Shown here: in pieces, positions 1-10,302 of the stretch
Layout of the letters: the number at the start of each line of letters is the position of its first letter
Position numbering within the stretch: the first letter of the stretch is position 1
Source: Methylocystis sp. SC2
Lineage (GTDB): Bacteria > Pseudomonadota > Alphaproteobacteria > Rhizobiales > Beijerinckiaceae
DNA length: 64,000 nucleotides
Reading direction: 5' to 3'
Assembly: GCF_000304315.1 (NCBI RefSeq)
Contig: NC_018485.1
Coordinates: forward strand, 2,078,501 to 2,142,500
The notes under the pieces: generated by a model
The model's database searches: none
The model's input: the letters and a program-made list of their open reading frames with translations, nothing else
Told to the model about the DNA's origin: nothing
Program-made: the position numbers and the translations under genes

Positions 1-668
1 CGGCAGAAAATTCGCGCGCGCTTTTCGCCATAGGCGCCGGCCATCGCGCGGCCGCGCAGCGTTCCGTAGATGTGCACGGAGCCGCCCGCCATGATTTCCG
101 CGCCCGACGCGACGGAGCCGATCACGGTCACGTCGCCGTCCGGGTGATAAATCGACTGACCGGAGCGCACCGGCTCCAGCAGAATTAGCGGCGCAGCCGA
201 TGGAGCCGGCGGCTCCGACGGTTTGACGTCGACGGCCGGCGCGCCGCCGGCGCCGAGCGCGTTGGCGATATCCTCGAAGGCTGCTTCTTCGCTTGGGGTC
301 AGCGTTCCAGGATTTACGTCTTTGGCGCGCGTTGCGCCGACGTCCGGCGGCGGTTGCGGGGTGGCGCGACCGCCGGCCAGAATCGGCGGCAGATCGTCGC
401 AAGCCCAGGACGGGTCGACGCCCGACAGTCCCATGACGCGAATGCCGCGCCGGGCGAGATTTTCGAGGAGTTCGGTGAGTTGCGGTCGCTCGAGCGTCAA
501 TTTGGCGAGGTCGATGACGATCGATTTCCGGCTGAAGAAGGCGGGCGACTGCTCAAGCAACGCGTCCAGCTGCTCGAACCAGCCTTCGATCGGCTGCTCT
601 GGCTCCAGCGTCAGAACGGGAAAGGACCTGCCTCTGAAGCGGATATGTCGGGATGACGCTTGCGGCAC
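1..668 (-). CDS. minC: Septum site-determining protein MinC (3' end beyond window)
   Basis: Inhibitor of FtsZ ring assembly that works with MinD to block division at the poles. The visible 222 residues hold the N-terminal MinC domain, a linker rich in Pro/Ala, and most of the C-terminal beta-helix, with its Gly-rich turns (GSVASGAEIMAGGSVHIYG, then GRAMAGAYGEKRARI). The gene runs off the left edge, so the last residues and minD/minE, expected downstream, are not seen. I chose the GTG at 666-668 because GAGG lies 7 bases upstream; an in-frame GTG at 678-680 is the alternative. An AT-rich spacer with a TTAACGTTAA palindrome precedes it. Confidence 0.88.
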   Translation of the reverse strand, partial: MPQASSRHIRFRGRSFPVLTLEPEQPIEGWFEQLDALLEQSPAFFSRKSIVIDLAKLTLERPQLTELLENLARRGIRVMGLSGVDPSWACDDLPPILAGGRATPQPPPDVGATRAKDVNPGTLTPSEEAAFEDIANALGAGGAPAVDVKPSEPPAPSAAPLILLEPVRSGQSIYHPDGDVTVIGSVASGAEIMAGGSVHIYGTLRGRAMAGAYGEKRARIFC

Positions 669-773
669 GGGAGCCCTCACGCAATTAAGATTTGCGTTAT
701 TTGAGGGCGTTAACGTTAATGAAGGATTAAAGCGCGCGGGTAAATTTGACGCTCATCGCGTTTTATCAAGAGA

Positions 774-1394
774 TTATGCCGGCGCGGCTTTGGCGCGCGC
801 CGCGGCGCTCTCCATGACGCCTTGCGCGGCGCTCTCGAGCACCAGCGCCGGATCCGCGCTTTTGACAGGGTCGAAATGGCCGGAAATCGTCAGCATCGCG
901 ACGCCATGCGCCAGCGACCATATTTGCAGCGCCGCATAGCGCGCGCCTTGCGCCGGCGCGCCCGCCTGCTGCAGCCAGGCGACCACGGCGCGCCAAAGGA
1001 TTTCGAGCGCATGATCGGCGGCGCCGCCCGCTCCCGGATCGGCGAGCGTCTGCGCCTGCGCGAACATCGCCGCGTAGAGCCCCGGTTCGTCGCGTGCGAA
1101 TTTGAGATAGGCGGCGCACATGGCGCGCATCGCGCTTTTGGCGTCGGGCCGGCCTTCGTCCCACGCCGTTTCGATTCGCGCGCCAAAGGTCTCGAAACCG
1201 CGGCGCGCCAGTTCGCTCATCAGCGCGTCGCGGCCGCTGAAGTGACGGTAGGGCGCGGCGGCTGAAACGCCGGCGCGGCGCGCGGCTTCGGTGAGCGTCA
1301 GCGCCGATGGTCCGCCTTCGGCGAGAATCTCCAGAGCGGCGTCGATCAGCGCCTGTTTGAGAGACCCGTGGTGATAGCCTCGCTTATTGCGCAT
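774..1394 (-). CDS. TetR/AcrR family transcriptional regulator
   Basis: DNA-binding repressor of 206 residues. The N-terminal helix-turn-helix covers about residues 10-55 (ALTLTEAARRAGVSAAAPYRHF, with the family's Tyr-Arg-His-Phe end of the recognition helix), followed by an all-alpha ligand-binding domain resembling the WHG-type C-terminal domain. It sits 43 bases downstream of yebC on the same strand and upstream of minC. No neighbouring efflux pump or enzyme identifies its ligand or target. Confidence 0.85.
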   Translation of the reverse strand: MRNKRGYHHGSLKQALIDAALEILAEGGPSALTLTEAARRAGVSAAAPYRHFSGRDALMSELARRGFETFGARIETAWDEGRPDAKSAMRAMCAAYLKFARDEPGLYAAMFAQAQTLADPGAGGAADHALEILWRAVVAWLQQAGAPAQGARYAALQIWSLAHGVAMLTISGHFDPVKSADPALVLESAAQGVMESAAARAKAAPA

Positions 1395-1437
1395 CTCTCA
1401 CCCCGGCGCGGATCGGCGTCATCGCCCCGTCGCCGGG

Positions 1438-2184
1438 TTATCCCGAGAGCTTGGCGACGAGCGCGTCGGAAACCTCGAAATTGGCGTAGACGTTCTGCAC
1501 GTCGTCATTGTCCTCGAGCAAGCCGACGAGCTTGAGGATTTTCTCGCCCGACTCATCGTCGACCTTGATCGTGTTCTGCGGGCGCCAGACGAGCGCCGCC
1601 TTGCGCGGCTCGCCGAATTTCTCCTCGAGAGCCCTGGCGACGTCGCGCAGCGATTCGACGGACGTGATCACTTCATGGGCTTCGTCGGTCGTCGAGACGT
1701 CGTCGGCGCCGGCGTCGATCGCCGCCTCCATCATCGCGTCCTCGGTCGCCGCCTTCTTGTCGAATTCGACGAGGCCGACGCGATCGAACATGAAAGAGAC
1801 GGCGCCGGTCTCGGCGAGCGCGCCGCCGGCCTTGGTGAAATAGGAGCGCACCTCGCCAGCCGTGCGGTTGCGATTGTCGGTCAGGGCCTCGATGATCACC
1901 GCGACGCCGCCGGGCGCGTAACCCTCGTAGCGCACCTCATCGTAATTTTCGGCGTCGGCGCCCGAGGCCTTCTTGATCGCGCGCTCGATATTGTCCTTTG
2001 GCATGTTCTCCGCCCGGGCGGCGAGAACGGCGGCGCGCAGCCGCGCGTTCATATTCGGGTCGGGCAGTCCCATCTTGGCGGCGACGGTGATTTCTCGGGC
2101 GAGCTTTGAAAACAGTTTGGAGCGGATCGCGTCCTGCTTGCCCTTCTTGTGCATGATATTCTTGAATTGACTATGCCCGGCCAT
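1438..2184 (-). CDS. yebC: YebC/PmpR (TACO1) family protein
   Basis: 248-residue member of the YebC/TACO1 family, long annotated as a transcriptional regulator and now linked to relief of ribosome stalling. The family signature at the N-terminus ([18 protein letters not shown], with FSKLAREI following) and the full normal length are present. In many proteobacteria yebC lies upstream of ruvC; here it is followed instead by the TetR gene. The start is secure. It is divergent from the LOG-family gene, whose true start is therefore probably downstream at 2309. Confidence 0.93.
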   Translation of the reverse strand: MAGHSQFKNIMHKKGKQDAIRSKLFSKLAREITVAAKMGLPDPNMNARLRAAVLAARAENMPKDNIERAIKKASGADAENYDEVRYEGYAPGGVAVIIEALTDNRNRTAGEVRSYFTKAGGALAETGAVSFMFDRVGLVEFDKKAATEDAMMEAAIDAGADDVSTTDEAHEVITSVESLRDVARALEEKFGEPRKAALVWRPQNTIKVDDESGEKILKLVGLLEDNDDVQNVYANFEVSDALVAKLSG

Positions 2185-2308
2185 GCGCTTCCGCCCTGCT
2201 CCTCGATCAATCTTCGCCGTCCGGCGTCCGGCGGGTCATATACGCCGGACGTATCCGGAAATAAAGAAAAGCGCCAAGGAGAGATATGAGACGCCAAGGA
2301 GAGCATGG

Positions 2309-3247
2309 TTGAGCGCAAACGATGAAGAGCGAGATTTTCGGCCTGAGCCCGATGGGCGGGCTCCGTCCGCACTCCCCGCGCCGCACATTCCTGACCTCGC
2401 CGCCGCCAAGCGCCTGCAGGCGATTCTGTCCAGCCCGTCCTATCGCAAGGCCGACGAGGACATTCATTTCCTGACTTCGGCGGAAGCCCGCGGCCCCCGA
2501 CTGGAGCTGGAATATCTCAAGGCCGAACTGCTGCTGCGGCGCCATGGCGTCACCGATACGATCGTCGTCTTCGGCTCGACTCGCATCGTCGAACCCGCCT
2601 TGGCCGAAAGCCGCCTCGCCGAAGCGCAGGCGCGCGCGACGGCCCATCCCGAGGACGCGACCCTCGCCGGACAGCTGACGGCGGCGAAACGCGCCCGAGA
2701 AAATTCGCGCTATTATCAGATCGCCCGCGAGTTCGGCGGGCTCGTCGGCGCCGCGCGGGAGAGCGGCGACTGGCCGCGCCTCGCGATCGTCACCGGCGGC
2801 GGACCGGGCATTATGGAGGCGGCGAACCGCGGCGCCTTCGAGGCCGGCGCGGAGACGGTGGGGCTCAACATCACGCTCCCCCACGAGCAGTTGCCCAACA
2901 GCTATGTCACGCCGTCGCTTTGCCTGCGCTTTCGCTATTTTGCGCTGCGCAAGCTGCATTTCATGCTGCGCGCGCGGGCGCTGGTCGCCTTTCCGGGCGG
3001 CTTTGGCACGTTCGACGAATTGTTCGAGACGCTCACGCTGGTGCAGACCGGCAAGGTCAAGCCGATCCCGATTATTCTCGTGGGGGAAAACTATTGGCGA
3101 CGCGCCTTTGACGTCGATTTCCTGGTCGACGAGGGCGTGATCGACGCGCAAGACCGCCATCTTTTCCGCTATGCCGAAAGCGCTGCGGACATTTGGGCGG
3201 AAATCCGGCGCTGGGGCGAACGCAAGGAGGATCTCCTATTCGAATGA
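2309..3247 (+). CDS. LOG family (lysine decarboxylase-like) nucleotide phosphoribohydrolase
   Basis: LOG-family Rossmann enzyme, a family that includes cytokinin-activating and nucleotide 5'-monophosphate phosphoribohydrolases; proteins of this longer subclass are usually annotated TIGR00730-like. Diagnostic motifs are TGGGPGIMEAANRGAFEAG near residue 162 and PGGFGTFDELFE near residue 228. I start at the TTG at 2309 because an AGGAGA ribosome site lies six bases upstream; the first ATG in frame, 2183, would overlap the divergent yebC start and add 42 basic, low-complexity residues. With the TTG start the protein is 312 residues. Substrate unknown. Confidence 0.82.
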   Translation: MSANDEERDFRPEPDGRAPSALPAPHIPDLAAAKRLQAILSSPSYRKADEDIHFLTSAEARGPRLELEYLKAELLLRRHGVTDTIVVFGSTRIVEPALAESRLAEAQARATAHPEDATLAGQLTAAKRARENSRYYQIAREFGGLVGAARESGDWPRLAIVTGGGPGIMEAANRGAFEAGAETVGLNITLPHEQLPNSYVTPSLCLRFRYFALRKLHFMLRARALVAFPGGFGTFDELFETLTLVQTGKVKPIPIILVGENYWRRAFDVDFLVDEGVIDAQDRHLFRYAESAADIWAEIRRWGERKEDLLFE

Positions 3248-3391
3248 AGGCCTTGGCCTGCGTCGGCGATCGCCGCCCGATCGCCCGCCCGGTTCCCTGC
3301 CCGATCGCCCGCCATTGTAAAGCCTATGCCCCGCCTTATCTCAGCTAACGCGGCGCAAGGCGCGCGCCTTGTCAAAAAAGGGAGATTGACC

Positions 3392-3736
3392 ATGAGTTGG
3401 CTCAAAGCCATCGCGGGCGGCGTGATCGGCGCCGAAGCGCTGAACCTTATCAAGGATTATGTGGAGAAGCAGGGCGGCCTCGACGGCGTCGTCAAGAATT
3501 TCGAGAACTCCGGACTGGGGAAGCAGATCCACTCCTGGGTCGGGCTCGGTCCCAATGAAAAGATCAGCGAGATGGACATCAGCAAGGTGATCAACGCCGA
3601 CAAGCTGATGGAAATCGCCAAGAACGCCGGCGTCGACATCGACAAGGCGAAAGCGCTTCTCGCCCAGTATTTGCCGGAAGTGATCGACAAGGCGACGCCG
3701 GAAGGTAAACTGCCGCCGCCCGACAAGCCGGCCTAA
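3392..3736 (+). CDS. YidB-like (DUF937) protein
   Basis: Small 114-residue protein of the YidB/DUF937 type, function unknown. Start ATG 3392 follows a good AAGGGAG site; an upstream ATG at 3326 lacks one. The body shows the family's YidB segment: a Gly-rich start, then IHSWVGLGPNEKISEMDISK and a helical C-terminus ending in a Pro-rich tail. A 7-bp GC hairpin (3764-3784) lies downstream without a clear U-tract. Confidence 0.75.
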   Translation: MSWLKAIAGGVIGAEALNLIKDYVEKQGGLDGVVKNFENSGLGKQIHSWVGLGPNEKISEMDISKVINADKLMEIAKNAGVDIDKAKALLAQYLPEVIDKATPEGKLPPPDKPA

Positions 3737-3934
3737 GCGGACCAGCGCCGTTCTCGACGCTGCCGGCGGCGGGGCCTGCCGCCGTCCGGCCTGTTCTCGC
3801 CCACGCTCTTGCTTCAGGCGCCTTGATTCTGTAATTGCGTCGCGCGCCCCCTTTTGCGCCCGCGCCAGGGCGGGAAACGCCATGAGGCCGCGCCGCGGCG
3901 GGGGTTTCGCCTTCGCCACGGCCCGCCAATTTGA

Positions 3935-4930
<996 letters not shown>

Positions 4931-4949
4931 CCTGAAAAGGGCGCCCGCA

Positions 4950-5939
4950 ATGGCCGCCTTCGAGCGCATCTTGGTGACGGGCGGCGCCGGATTTGTCGGC
5001 GGCCACCTCTGCGCGGCGCTGGCCGCGGCCTATCCGCAGGCGACGCTGTCGCTGCTGCTGCGTCCAGGCGAACGCGGCGGCCATCCAGCCTTTGAAGCGA
5101 CCGCCGCCGACCTCACCGACGAGCCGGCGATCGACGCGCTGATTGCGCGGGCGCGCCCCGATCTCGTCGTGCATCTTGCGGGTCAGGCGTCGATCGGGCA
5201 GGCGCCGCACGCCGCCGAAATGACCTGGCGGGCGAATTTTCACGGCTCCTTCGCGCTCGGCTCGGCGGTCGCCCGGAACTGCCCGACGGCGGCGTTTCTC
5301 TTCGCCTCGACGGCGGCCGCCTATGGCGCGAGCTTTCGCGACGGGGTCCTGAACGAGGACGCTCCGTTGCAGCCGATGGACGTCTACAGCCGCTCCAAGG
5401 TCGCCGCCGAGAGCGCGCTTTGCGATCTTCTCGCCGCCAAAGCGCGGCTCATTGTGGCGCGGCCGGTCAATCATTCAGGACCCGGCCAGCGCAATCGCAA
5501 TTTCGCTCTCGCCTCCTTCGCCGCCCAGATCGCGGCGATCGAGACCGGCCGCGCCGAGCCCCGCCTCATGGTCGGCGATCTCTCCAAGGCCCGCGATTTC
5601 CTCGACGTGCGCGACGTCGTCGACGCCTATATGCGGCTGATCGAAAAAGCGCGGGATCTGCCCGCCTCCGTCTCTATCTTCAACATCGCCTCCGGCACGG
5701 CGCATCGCCTGGAAGCGCTGCTCGAGCGGTTGCGGGGGCGGGCCAAGGCGCAATTTGCGATCGAGGTCGATCCGACGCTGCTGCGCCCCGCAAGCGACAT
5801 CGCCAGCGTCGCCTGCGACGCGACGAGACTGATCGAAGCGACCGGCTGGCGTCCCCGCCACGACATTGACGACATGCTGCAGGCGCTTCTCGACGACGCC
5901 CGCGCGGCCCAAACGCAGGCCGCAACGACGACGTCATGA
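4950..5939 (+). CDS. rmd: GDP-6-deoxy-D-mannose reductase (RMD-type SDR)
   Basis: NAD(P)-dependent extended SDR, 329 residues, expected to reduce the Gmd product to GDP-D-rhamnose. It has TGGAGFVGGHL at residues 10-20, the HLAGQASIG segment typical of Rmd, and catalytic Tyr146-x3-Lys150. The Rmd assignment rests on similarity to that subclass and on position between gmd and a glycosyltransferase. Its stop overlaps the next start in an ATGA (5936-5939), suggesting translational coupling. GDP-fucose synthase (GMER) is less likely. Confidence 0.82.
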   Translation: MAAFERILVTGGAGFVGGHLCAALAAAYPQATLSLLLRPGERGGHPAFEATAADLTDEPAIDALIARARPDLVVHLAGQASIGQAPHAAEMTWRANFHGSFALGSAVARNCPTAAFLFASTAAAYGASFRDGVLNEDAPLQPMDVYSRSKVAAESALCDLLAAKARLIVARPVNHSGPGQRNRNFALASFAAQIAAIETGRAEPRLMVGDLSKARDFLDVRDVVDAYMRLIEKARDLPASVSIFNIASGTAHRLEALLERLRGRAKAQFAIEVDPTLLRPASDIASVACDATRLIEATGWRPRHDIDDMLQALLDDARAAQTQAATTTS

Positions 5940-7363
5940 GCGAGCGGCAAAACCGAGATCCCGAGCAGGCGCGCGAACGCATCCGCCTGCTCGAATTTCA
6001 GCTCGATCATTTGCGCGCCGAACTCCTGCACCTGACTCATGAGCGCCATCGGCTGATCTACTCGGTCTCCGGCCACATCTATCGCTTTCTTCGGCCCATC
6101 GAAGCCTTCCTGGCCGACGCCGCGAACGCTCTCGTCGCGCGCTTTCGCCCAACGCCGTCCGACGCGACGACGCCATCGACGTCCGGCGCGGGCGCGCCGG
6201 CCTTTCGAGGCGCGCCGCTGCCGGCGCGACGGCTGCTGGTCGATGTCACGGGAACGATCAAGCGCGACGCCGGCACCGGCATTCAGCGCGTCGTCAAGGA
6301 AGTGACGCGCGGCCTCTCTAGCGGCGAAAGCTTCGATATGCCGGCGCTGGCGGTTCGCTGCGAGTGCGGCCGGCTGCTGACCGCCAACGGCTTCGTCGCG
6401 GAACTCGTCGGCGGCGACGCCGCGCCCGACTCCGAGATCGCGATCGCCGGCGGCGACCGCTTTCTGATGCTTTCCGACAGCTGGAACGCCTTCGACGAAC
6501 TCGCGCCGATTTTCGCGAAGATTCGGGACGAGGGCGGCGAGGTCGTCACCTGCGTCTTCGATCTCATCCCAGAGCTTTATCCGCACGCCTGCCACGAGGT
6601 GACGGTGCCGCGCTATCGCGCCTGGCTGCGCAAGGCGCTCATCGAAAGCGACAGTTTCCTGGCCATTTCGCAAACGGTCGCCAATGAACTCGCCGACTAT
6701 GTCGCCGCGCAGGGGCTGCCGCATCGTCCCGGCCTCAAGATCGGCTGGTTTCACTGCGGCTGCGATCTCGCGCTGCGGGCGGACGCCGCGCCGCGCGACA
6801 AGGTCAAAGCGGCGGTCGCCGGCGACGCCCCGCTCTTTCTCGCCGTGGGCACGATCGAACCGCGCAAGGGTCAGCGCGTCGCGCTTCGCGCCTTTGAAGA
6901 ACTCTGGGCGAGGGGCCGCGACGTCCGCATCGTCTTCGTCGGCCGGCGCGGCTGGTTTGAAGAAGCGGTGGCGAGCGAAATTCTCGAACACGAAGAATTC
7001 GGCCGTCGGCTGTTCTGGTTCGACGATTCGGACGACGACGAGCTTTCGTTTCTCTACGATCGCGCGGCGGCGCTGATCTTCCCGTCCTATGCGGAAGGTT
7101 TCGGTCTGCCGATCGTCGAGGCGGCGCGGCGCGGCCGGCCGGTGATCTGCAGCGATATCCCGGTCTTTCGCGAGGTCGGAGGGGCCGGCGCGCTGTATTT
7201 TCGGGTCAATGACGCGAGGGCGCTGGCCGAGACGATCGCCGACTTTCTCGACGGCCGCCGCGTCGCCGACCCGGACCTGGTCCTGCGCGTCGCCTGGCGC
7301 GACGCCGCGCGGCGCATCGTCGAGGTGGTCGCGCGCGAGGACTGGAGCCGGCGCCTGCGTTAG
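5936..7363 (+). CDS. Family 4-type glycosyltransferase
   Basis: GT-B fold glycosyltransferase of 475 residues. An N-terminal helical/coiled segment (about 10-50) precedes an acceptor-side domain beginning RRLLVDVTGTIKRDAGTGIQR. The C-terminal half has the donor-binding GTIEPRKGQ loop and the EGFGLPIVEA motif (E-x7-E) of GT4 enzymes. Likely transfers D-rhamnose or mannose from the GDP sugar made by the two upstream genes into O-antigen or exopolysaccharide; the acceptor is unknown. Last gene of the operon, followed by a terminator. Confidence 0.85.
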   Translation: MSERQNRDPEQARERIRLLEFQLDHLRAELLHLTHERHRLIYSVSGHIYRFLRPIEAFLADAANALVARFRPTPSDATTPSTSGAGAPAFRGAPLPARRLLVDVTGTIKRDAGTGIQRVVKEVTRGLSSGESFDMPALAVRCECGRLLTANGFVAELVGGDAAPDSEIAIAGGDRFLMLSDSWNAFDELAPIFAKIRDEGGEVVTCVFDLIPELYPHACHEVTVPRYRAWLRKALIESDSFLAISQTVANELADYVAAQGLPHRPGLKIGWFHCGCDLALRADAAPRDKVKAAVAGDAPLFLAVGTIEPRKGQRVALRAFEELWARGRDVRIVFVGRRGWFEEAVASEILEHEEFGRRLFWFDDSDDDELSFLYDRAAALIFPSYAEGFGLPIVEAARRGRPVICSDIPVFREVGGAGALYFRVNDARALAETIADFLDGRRVADPDLVLRVAWRDAARRIVEVVAREDWSRRLR

Positions 7364-7440
7364 CCTGCCGGTTTGCGTTGCAGCATGAGAATCGCCGCAT
7401 TTCCGCGCTCCGTGAAAGCATGGTAGAGAGGCGCCAATTG

Positions 7441-7491
7441 GTCGTGCGGCCCGGCCAGCGCCCGCGCGGCGCGCTGGGCCGCACGACTTTT
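7441..7491 (+). terminator. Rho-independent terminator after the gmd-rmd operon
   Basis: Perfect 12-bp stem GTCGTGCGGCCC (7441-7452) / GGGCCGCACGAC (7476-7487), with further pairing in the loop (AGCG/CGCT) and TTTT immediately after. Lies about 80 bases past the glycosyltransferase stop. Confidence 0.85.
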
Positions 7492-7550
7492 CGCTTCCAA
7501 TGCGGGTAGGGCCTTCGCCTTCTCCCACGCCACAAACGGAAACGTTCTCC

Positions 7551-8081
7551 ATGCCGATCAATATTCCGCTTCTCAATCAGCAGACGCCGCAGACCGTGCT
7601 CAAGATGATCAATCTCGAAGCGTCGCAGCTCTCGCTGCCGGACTCGCGCGAATTGATGTGGGGCGCTTTCGGCGCCTATGGCGTGCTTCAGGCGATCGCG
7701 CAGTCGTTCAACCACTCGCTGCTCGGGAGCCTGATCTACGGCGTCATGAGCGTGGTCCTTCTCTACGGCGGAACGTACGCTCTGCTGCGCGTGCTGAAGG
7801 AGGACGCAAAGTTTCAGCGCACCGCCACGGGGCTCGCCATCATGAGCGGGCTTGCGGCGCTCGCCTATACTGTCCTGCACCTGCTCTTCGGCATCGCCCT
7901 GCCGCCGCCCCTGCCGACTGAAAAGCTGTTGCGCTTTCTGCTCTTTCCGATTCTGATTTGGATGGTGTTCATGTACGCCTTCGTGTTCCGGCACGTGTCG
8001 CTGCGCCCGGCGCCGGCTTTCTTCGCGGCGGCGCTGTTCGTCATCGTCATCGAAGTGATCCTGTCGCCGATCAGCCGATAG
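7551..8081 (+). CDS. Putative multi-pass membrane protein
   Basis: 176-residue protein of unknown function. After a polar N-terminus with the sequence ESxQLSLPDSRELMWG-like region there are about five hydrophobic segments (around residues 40-60, 65-85, 95-118, 128-148, 152-172), a layout resembling Yip1-type membrane proteins. ATG 7551 is preferred; an upstream in-frame ATG at 7500 lies just after the operon terminator. Flanked by adenosine kinase downstream with a 163-base gap, so it is probably transcribed alone. Confidence 0.65.
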   Translation: MPINIPLLNQQTPQTVLKMINLEASQLSLPDSRELMWGAFGAYGVLQAIAQSFNHSLLGSLIYGVMSVVLLYGGTYALLRVLKEDAKFQRTATGLAIMSGLAALAYTVLHLLFGIALPPPLPTEKLLRFLLFPILIWMVFMYAFVFRHVSLRPAPAFFAAALFVIVIEVILSPISR

Positions 8082-8244
8082 CCGCGAATCCATACTCGGA
8101 AGGCGCGGCGCTCGATCGCCTGAGTTCGCGGATTTCGCGAACGCCCGCCACGCGATCGACGGGACCGCGGCGCAATGCTAGACAACGCGCCTGCGGCGCG
8201 CAGACGCCTCGATTGCCCCCTTACTAAACGGATTAACGACGCGC

Positions 8245-9246
8245 ATGACCTTATCGTTTGATGTTCTGGGCATCGGCAACGCCATCGTCGACACGATCGC
8301 GCGCGCCGAGGACGACGATTTGCTGCAGGCCGGACTGCGCAAAGGCGCGATGACGCTGATCGACGAAGCGCGGGCCGCTGAACTTTATGCGGCGATGGGT
8401 CCGACGACGATCATTTCCGGCGGCTCGGCCGCCAACACCATGGCGGGCCTCGCGAGCCTGGGGCGCGCCGCGGGATTCGTCGGCAAGGTCAAGGAGGACG
8501 ACGCGGGGCGCGAATTCGCGCATGACATCCGCAAGGCCGGCGTCGCCTTCGACACGCCGGCGGCCGCTGACGGCGCCGCGACCGCGCGCTGCTTGATCTT
8601 CGTGACGCCGGACGGCCAGCGCACGATGAACACGTTTCTGGGCGCCTGCCAGGCGCTCGCCCCCGCGGACATCGACGAAGCGGCGGTCGCGCGCGCGAAG
8701 GTCCTCTACATGGAGGGCTACCTCTGGGACCCGCCCGGCGCCAAGGAGGCTTTCCTCAAGGCGGCGAAGATCTCGCGCGCCAACGGACGCAAGGTGGCGA
8801 TCACCCTTTCCGACAGTTTCTGCGTCGATCGCTATCGCGGCGAATTTCTCTCTCTCATCCGCGACCGTGTCGTCGACATCGTTTTCGCCAATGAAAGCGA
8901 ATTGCACGCGCTCTATCAGACCGGCGATTTCGAGACGGCCCTCGCGGCGCTGCGCGCCGAAGAAGACCTGCTGGGCGTCGTCACGCGATCGGAAAAGGGC
9001 TGCGTCGTCGTCGATGGCGCGAGCGCCCTCGCCGCGCCGGCCTGTCCGGTCGATGCGGTGGTCGACACGACCGGCGCCGGCGACCTCTTCGCCGCCGGCT
9101 TTCTCGCCGGCTATACGCAGGACTTGCCGCATGAACGCAGCGCCATGCTCGGCGCGCTCGCCGCGGCGGAGATCATTTCTCACGTCGGCGCGCGGCCGCA
9201 GAAGGATCTGCTGCAGCTCGCCCGCGACGCTGGCGTGCTGGAATAA
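8245..9246 (+). CDS. Adenosine kinase (PfkB family)
   Basis: Ribokinase-family sugar kinase of 333 residues, closest to the alphaproteobacterial adenosine kinases that phosphorylate adenosine to AMP in purine salvage. N-terminal nucleoside-binding start (DVLGIGNAIVDTIA), the GGSAANTMAGLASLG substrate motif, and the C-terminal PfkB signature DTTGAGDLFAAGFLAGY (about residues 274-290), which supplies the catalytic Asp and anion hole. Single gene with its own upstream spacer. Another nucleoside or sugar substrate cannot be excluded by sequence alone. Confidence 0.88.
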   Translation: MTLSFDVLGIGNAIVDTIARAEDDDLLQAGLRKGAMTLIDEARAAELYAAMGPTTIISGGSAANTMAGLASLGRAAGFVGKVKEDDAGREFAHDIRKAGVAFDTPAAADGAATARCLIFVTPDGQRTMNTFLGACQALAPADIDEAAVARAKVLYMEGYLWDPPGAKEAFLKAAKISRANGRKVAITLSDSFCVDRYRGEFLSLIRDRVVDIVFANESELHALYQTGDFETALAALRAEEDLLGVVTRSEKGCVVVDGASALAAPACPVDAVVDTTGAGDLFAAGFLAGYTQDLPHERSAMLGALAAAEIISHVGARPQKDLLQLARDAGVLE

Positions 9247-9308
9247 GTTCGGGCTCCTCGACGTGAGGCGCTCGGATCGGCGATTCAAACAAGCTGGAGG
9301 AACGAAAG

Positions 9309-9746
9309 ATGCGCCTTGTCTCCAAAACAGTGCTGGCCGCATTCGCCGCAGTCGCGAGCCTCGCGCTCGCCGTCGAGGCGCGCGCTGAAGAGCAGATGAC
9401 GAAAAGCCTCACCGGCCTTCAGTACAAGGACACGAAGGTCGGGACCGGCGCGACCCCGAAGATCGGCCAGACCGCGGTCGTGCATTACACCGGCTGGCTC
9501 TACAACAATGGCGAGAAGGGCAAGAAATTCGACTCTTCCCGTGATCGGGGCGAGCCGTTCGCATTCCCGCTCGGCCAGGGCCAGGTGATCAAGGGCTGGG
9601 ACGAGGGCGTTGAAACCATGAAGGTCGGCGGCAAGCGCACGCTGGTCATTCCGCCGGAACTCGGCTATGGCGCGCGCGGCGCCGGCGGCGTCATTCCGCC
9701 GAACGCCTGGCTGATCTTCGATGTGGAGCTGGTCGGGGTGAAGTAG
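9309..9746 (+). CDS. Periplasmic FKBP-type peptidyl-prolyl isomerase
   Basis: 145-residue FKBP with a signal peptide (about residues 1-26, cleavage near EARA-EE), so it acts in the periplasm as a proline isomerase/folding factor. The FKBP core is complete: VVHYTGWLYNNG, KKFDSSRDRGEPFAFPLG, VIKGWDEGVETMKVGGKR and the YGARGAGGVIPPNAWLIF drug-binding loop. A GGAGGAACGAAAG site precedes the ATG. Monocistronic, convergent with the DUF1398 gene. Confidence 0.92.
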   Translation: MRLVSKTVLAAFAAVASLALAVEARAEEQMTKSLTGLQYKDTKVGTGATPKIGQTAVVHYTGWLYNNGEKGKKFDSSRDRGEPFAFPLGQGQVIKGWDEGVETMKVGGKRTLVIPPELGYGARGAGGVIPPNAWLIFDVELVGVK

Positions 9747-9772
9747 CGCCGGGCTGCCTATTCACCGAACAG

Positions 9773-9802
9773 GCGCCGCCCGATACGCCATGCGGGCGGC
9801 GC
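9773..9802. terminator. Possible bidirectional terminator hairpin
   Basis: Perfect 10-bp GC stem GCGCCGCCCG / CGGGCGGCGC with a 10-base loop between two converging genes (FKBP and DUF1398). There is no U-tract, so an intrinsic terminator is only a possibility. Confidence 0.4.
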
Positions 9803-9872
9803 GAAGCCGTAGTGGCGGCGAGCGCCCTCGCGGCGGCCGAAAGCTAACGATAGGCTGCGCTGGAATCGACCC

Positions 9873-10274
9873 CTACTGAGGGAAGTGTTCGATATGCGTC
9901 TCGGCGGTGCGGCCAAAATAAACGGCGCGGCGACCGGAGAACGACACAACATATCCCGCGCAACCGCCCGCCATGACCTTCCTGCAGAATCCCAAATAGG
10001 TGTAGCCCGGCGCAGATTGTTGGGCTTCCCTTATGGCGGCGCCCACAATGTTCGTATCGAGCGCCGGAGCGATCGGCGCTTCGAGCCGAGGCGTGGAAAA
10101 AACCACGCTTTCGCCATCCGGCAGGTAATAGGTCGCCGTCGCGCGGCGGAAATCGATCGCATAGCTCTCAAACCCCGCCTGCATCAGCTTCCCGACGATT
10201 TCAGGAAAGCTCATGCTGTTGCTTTCGGCCCCGCGCAGACAGCTTTCGGCGATTTCCATCGGTTGAGCGTTCAT
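9873..10274 (-). CDS. DUF1398 family protein
   Basis: 133-residue cytoplasmic protein resembling DUF1398 (YbcV-like), function unknown. Features include a mid-protein FESYAIDFRRATATYYLPDG strand region and a C-terminal GYVVSFSGRRAVYFGR. The ATG has a strong AGAGGAGA site. It lies 28 bases downstream of a MarR regulator on the same strand, so the two form an operon controlled by the operator upstream of the regulator. Confidence 0.7.
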   Translation of the reverse strand: MNAQPMEIAESCLRGAESNSMSFPEIVGKLMQAGFESYAIDFRRATATYYLPDGESVVFSTPRLEAPIAPALDTNIVGAAIREAQQSAPGYTYLGFCRKVMAGGCAGYVVSFSGRRAVYFGRTAETHIEHFPQ

Positions 10275-10302
10275 GGCGTCTCCTCTGTTGAGCAGAGAGT
10301 TC

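Noticed and set aside
2183..2308. N-terminal extension of the LOG-family protein from ATG 2183
   Set aside because: It would overlap the divergent yebC start, leave no promoter space, and add basic low-complexity residues; TTG 2309 has a good ribosome site.
5627..7576. 649-codon minus-strand frame opposite rmd and the glycosyltransferase
   Set aside because: Antisense shadow of two well-supported genes; composition Arg/Ala/Gly/Asp-rich with no domain.
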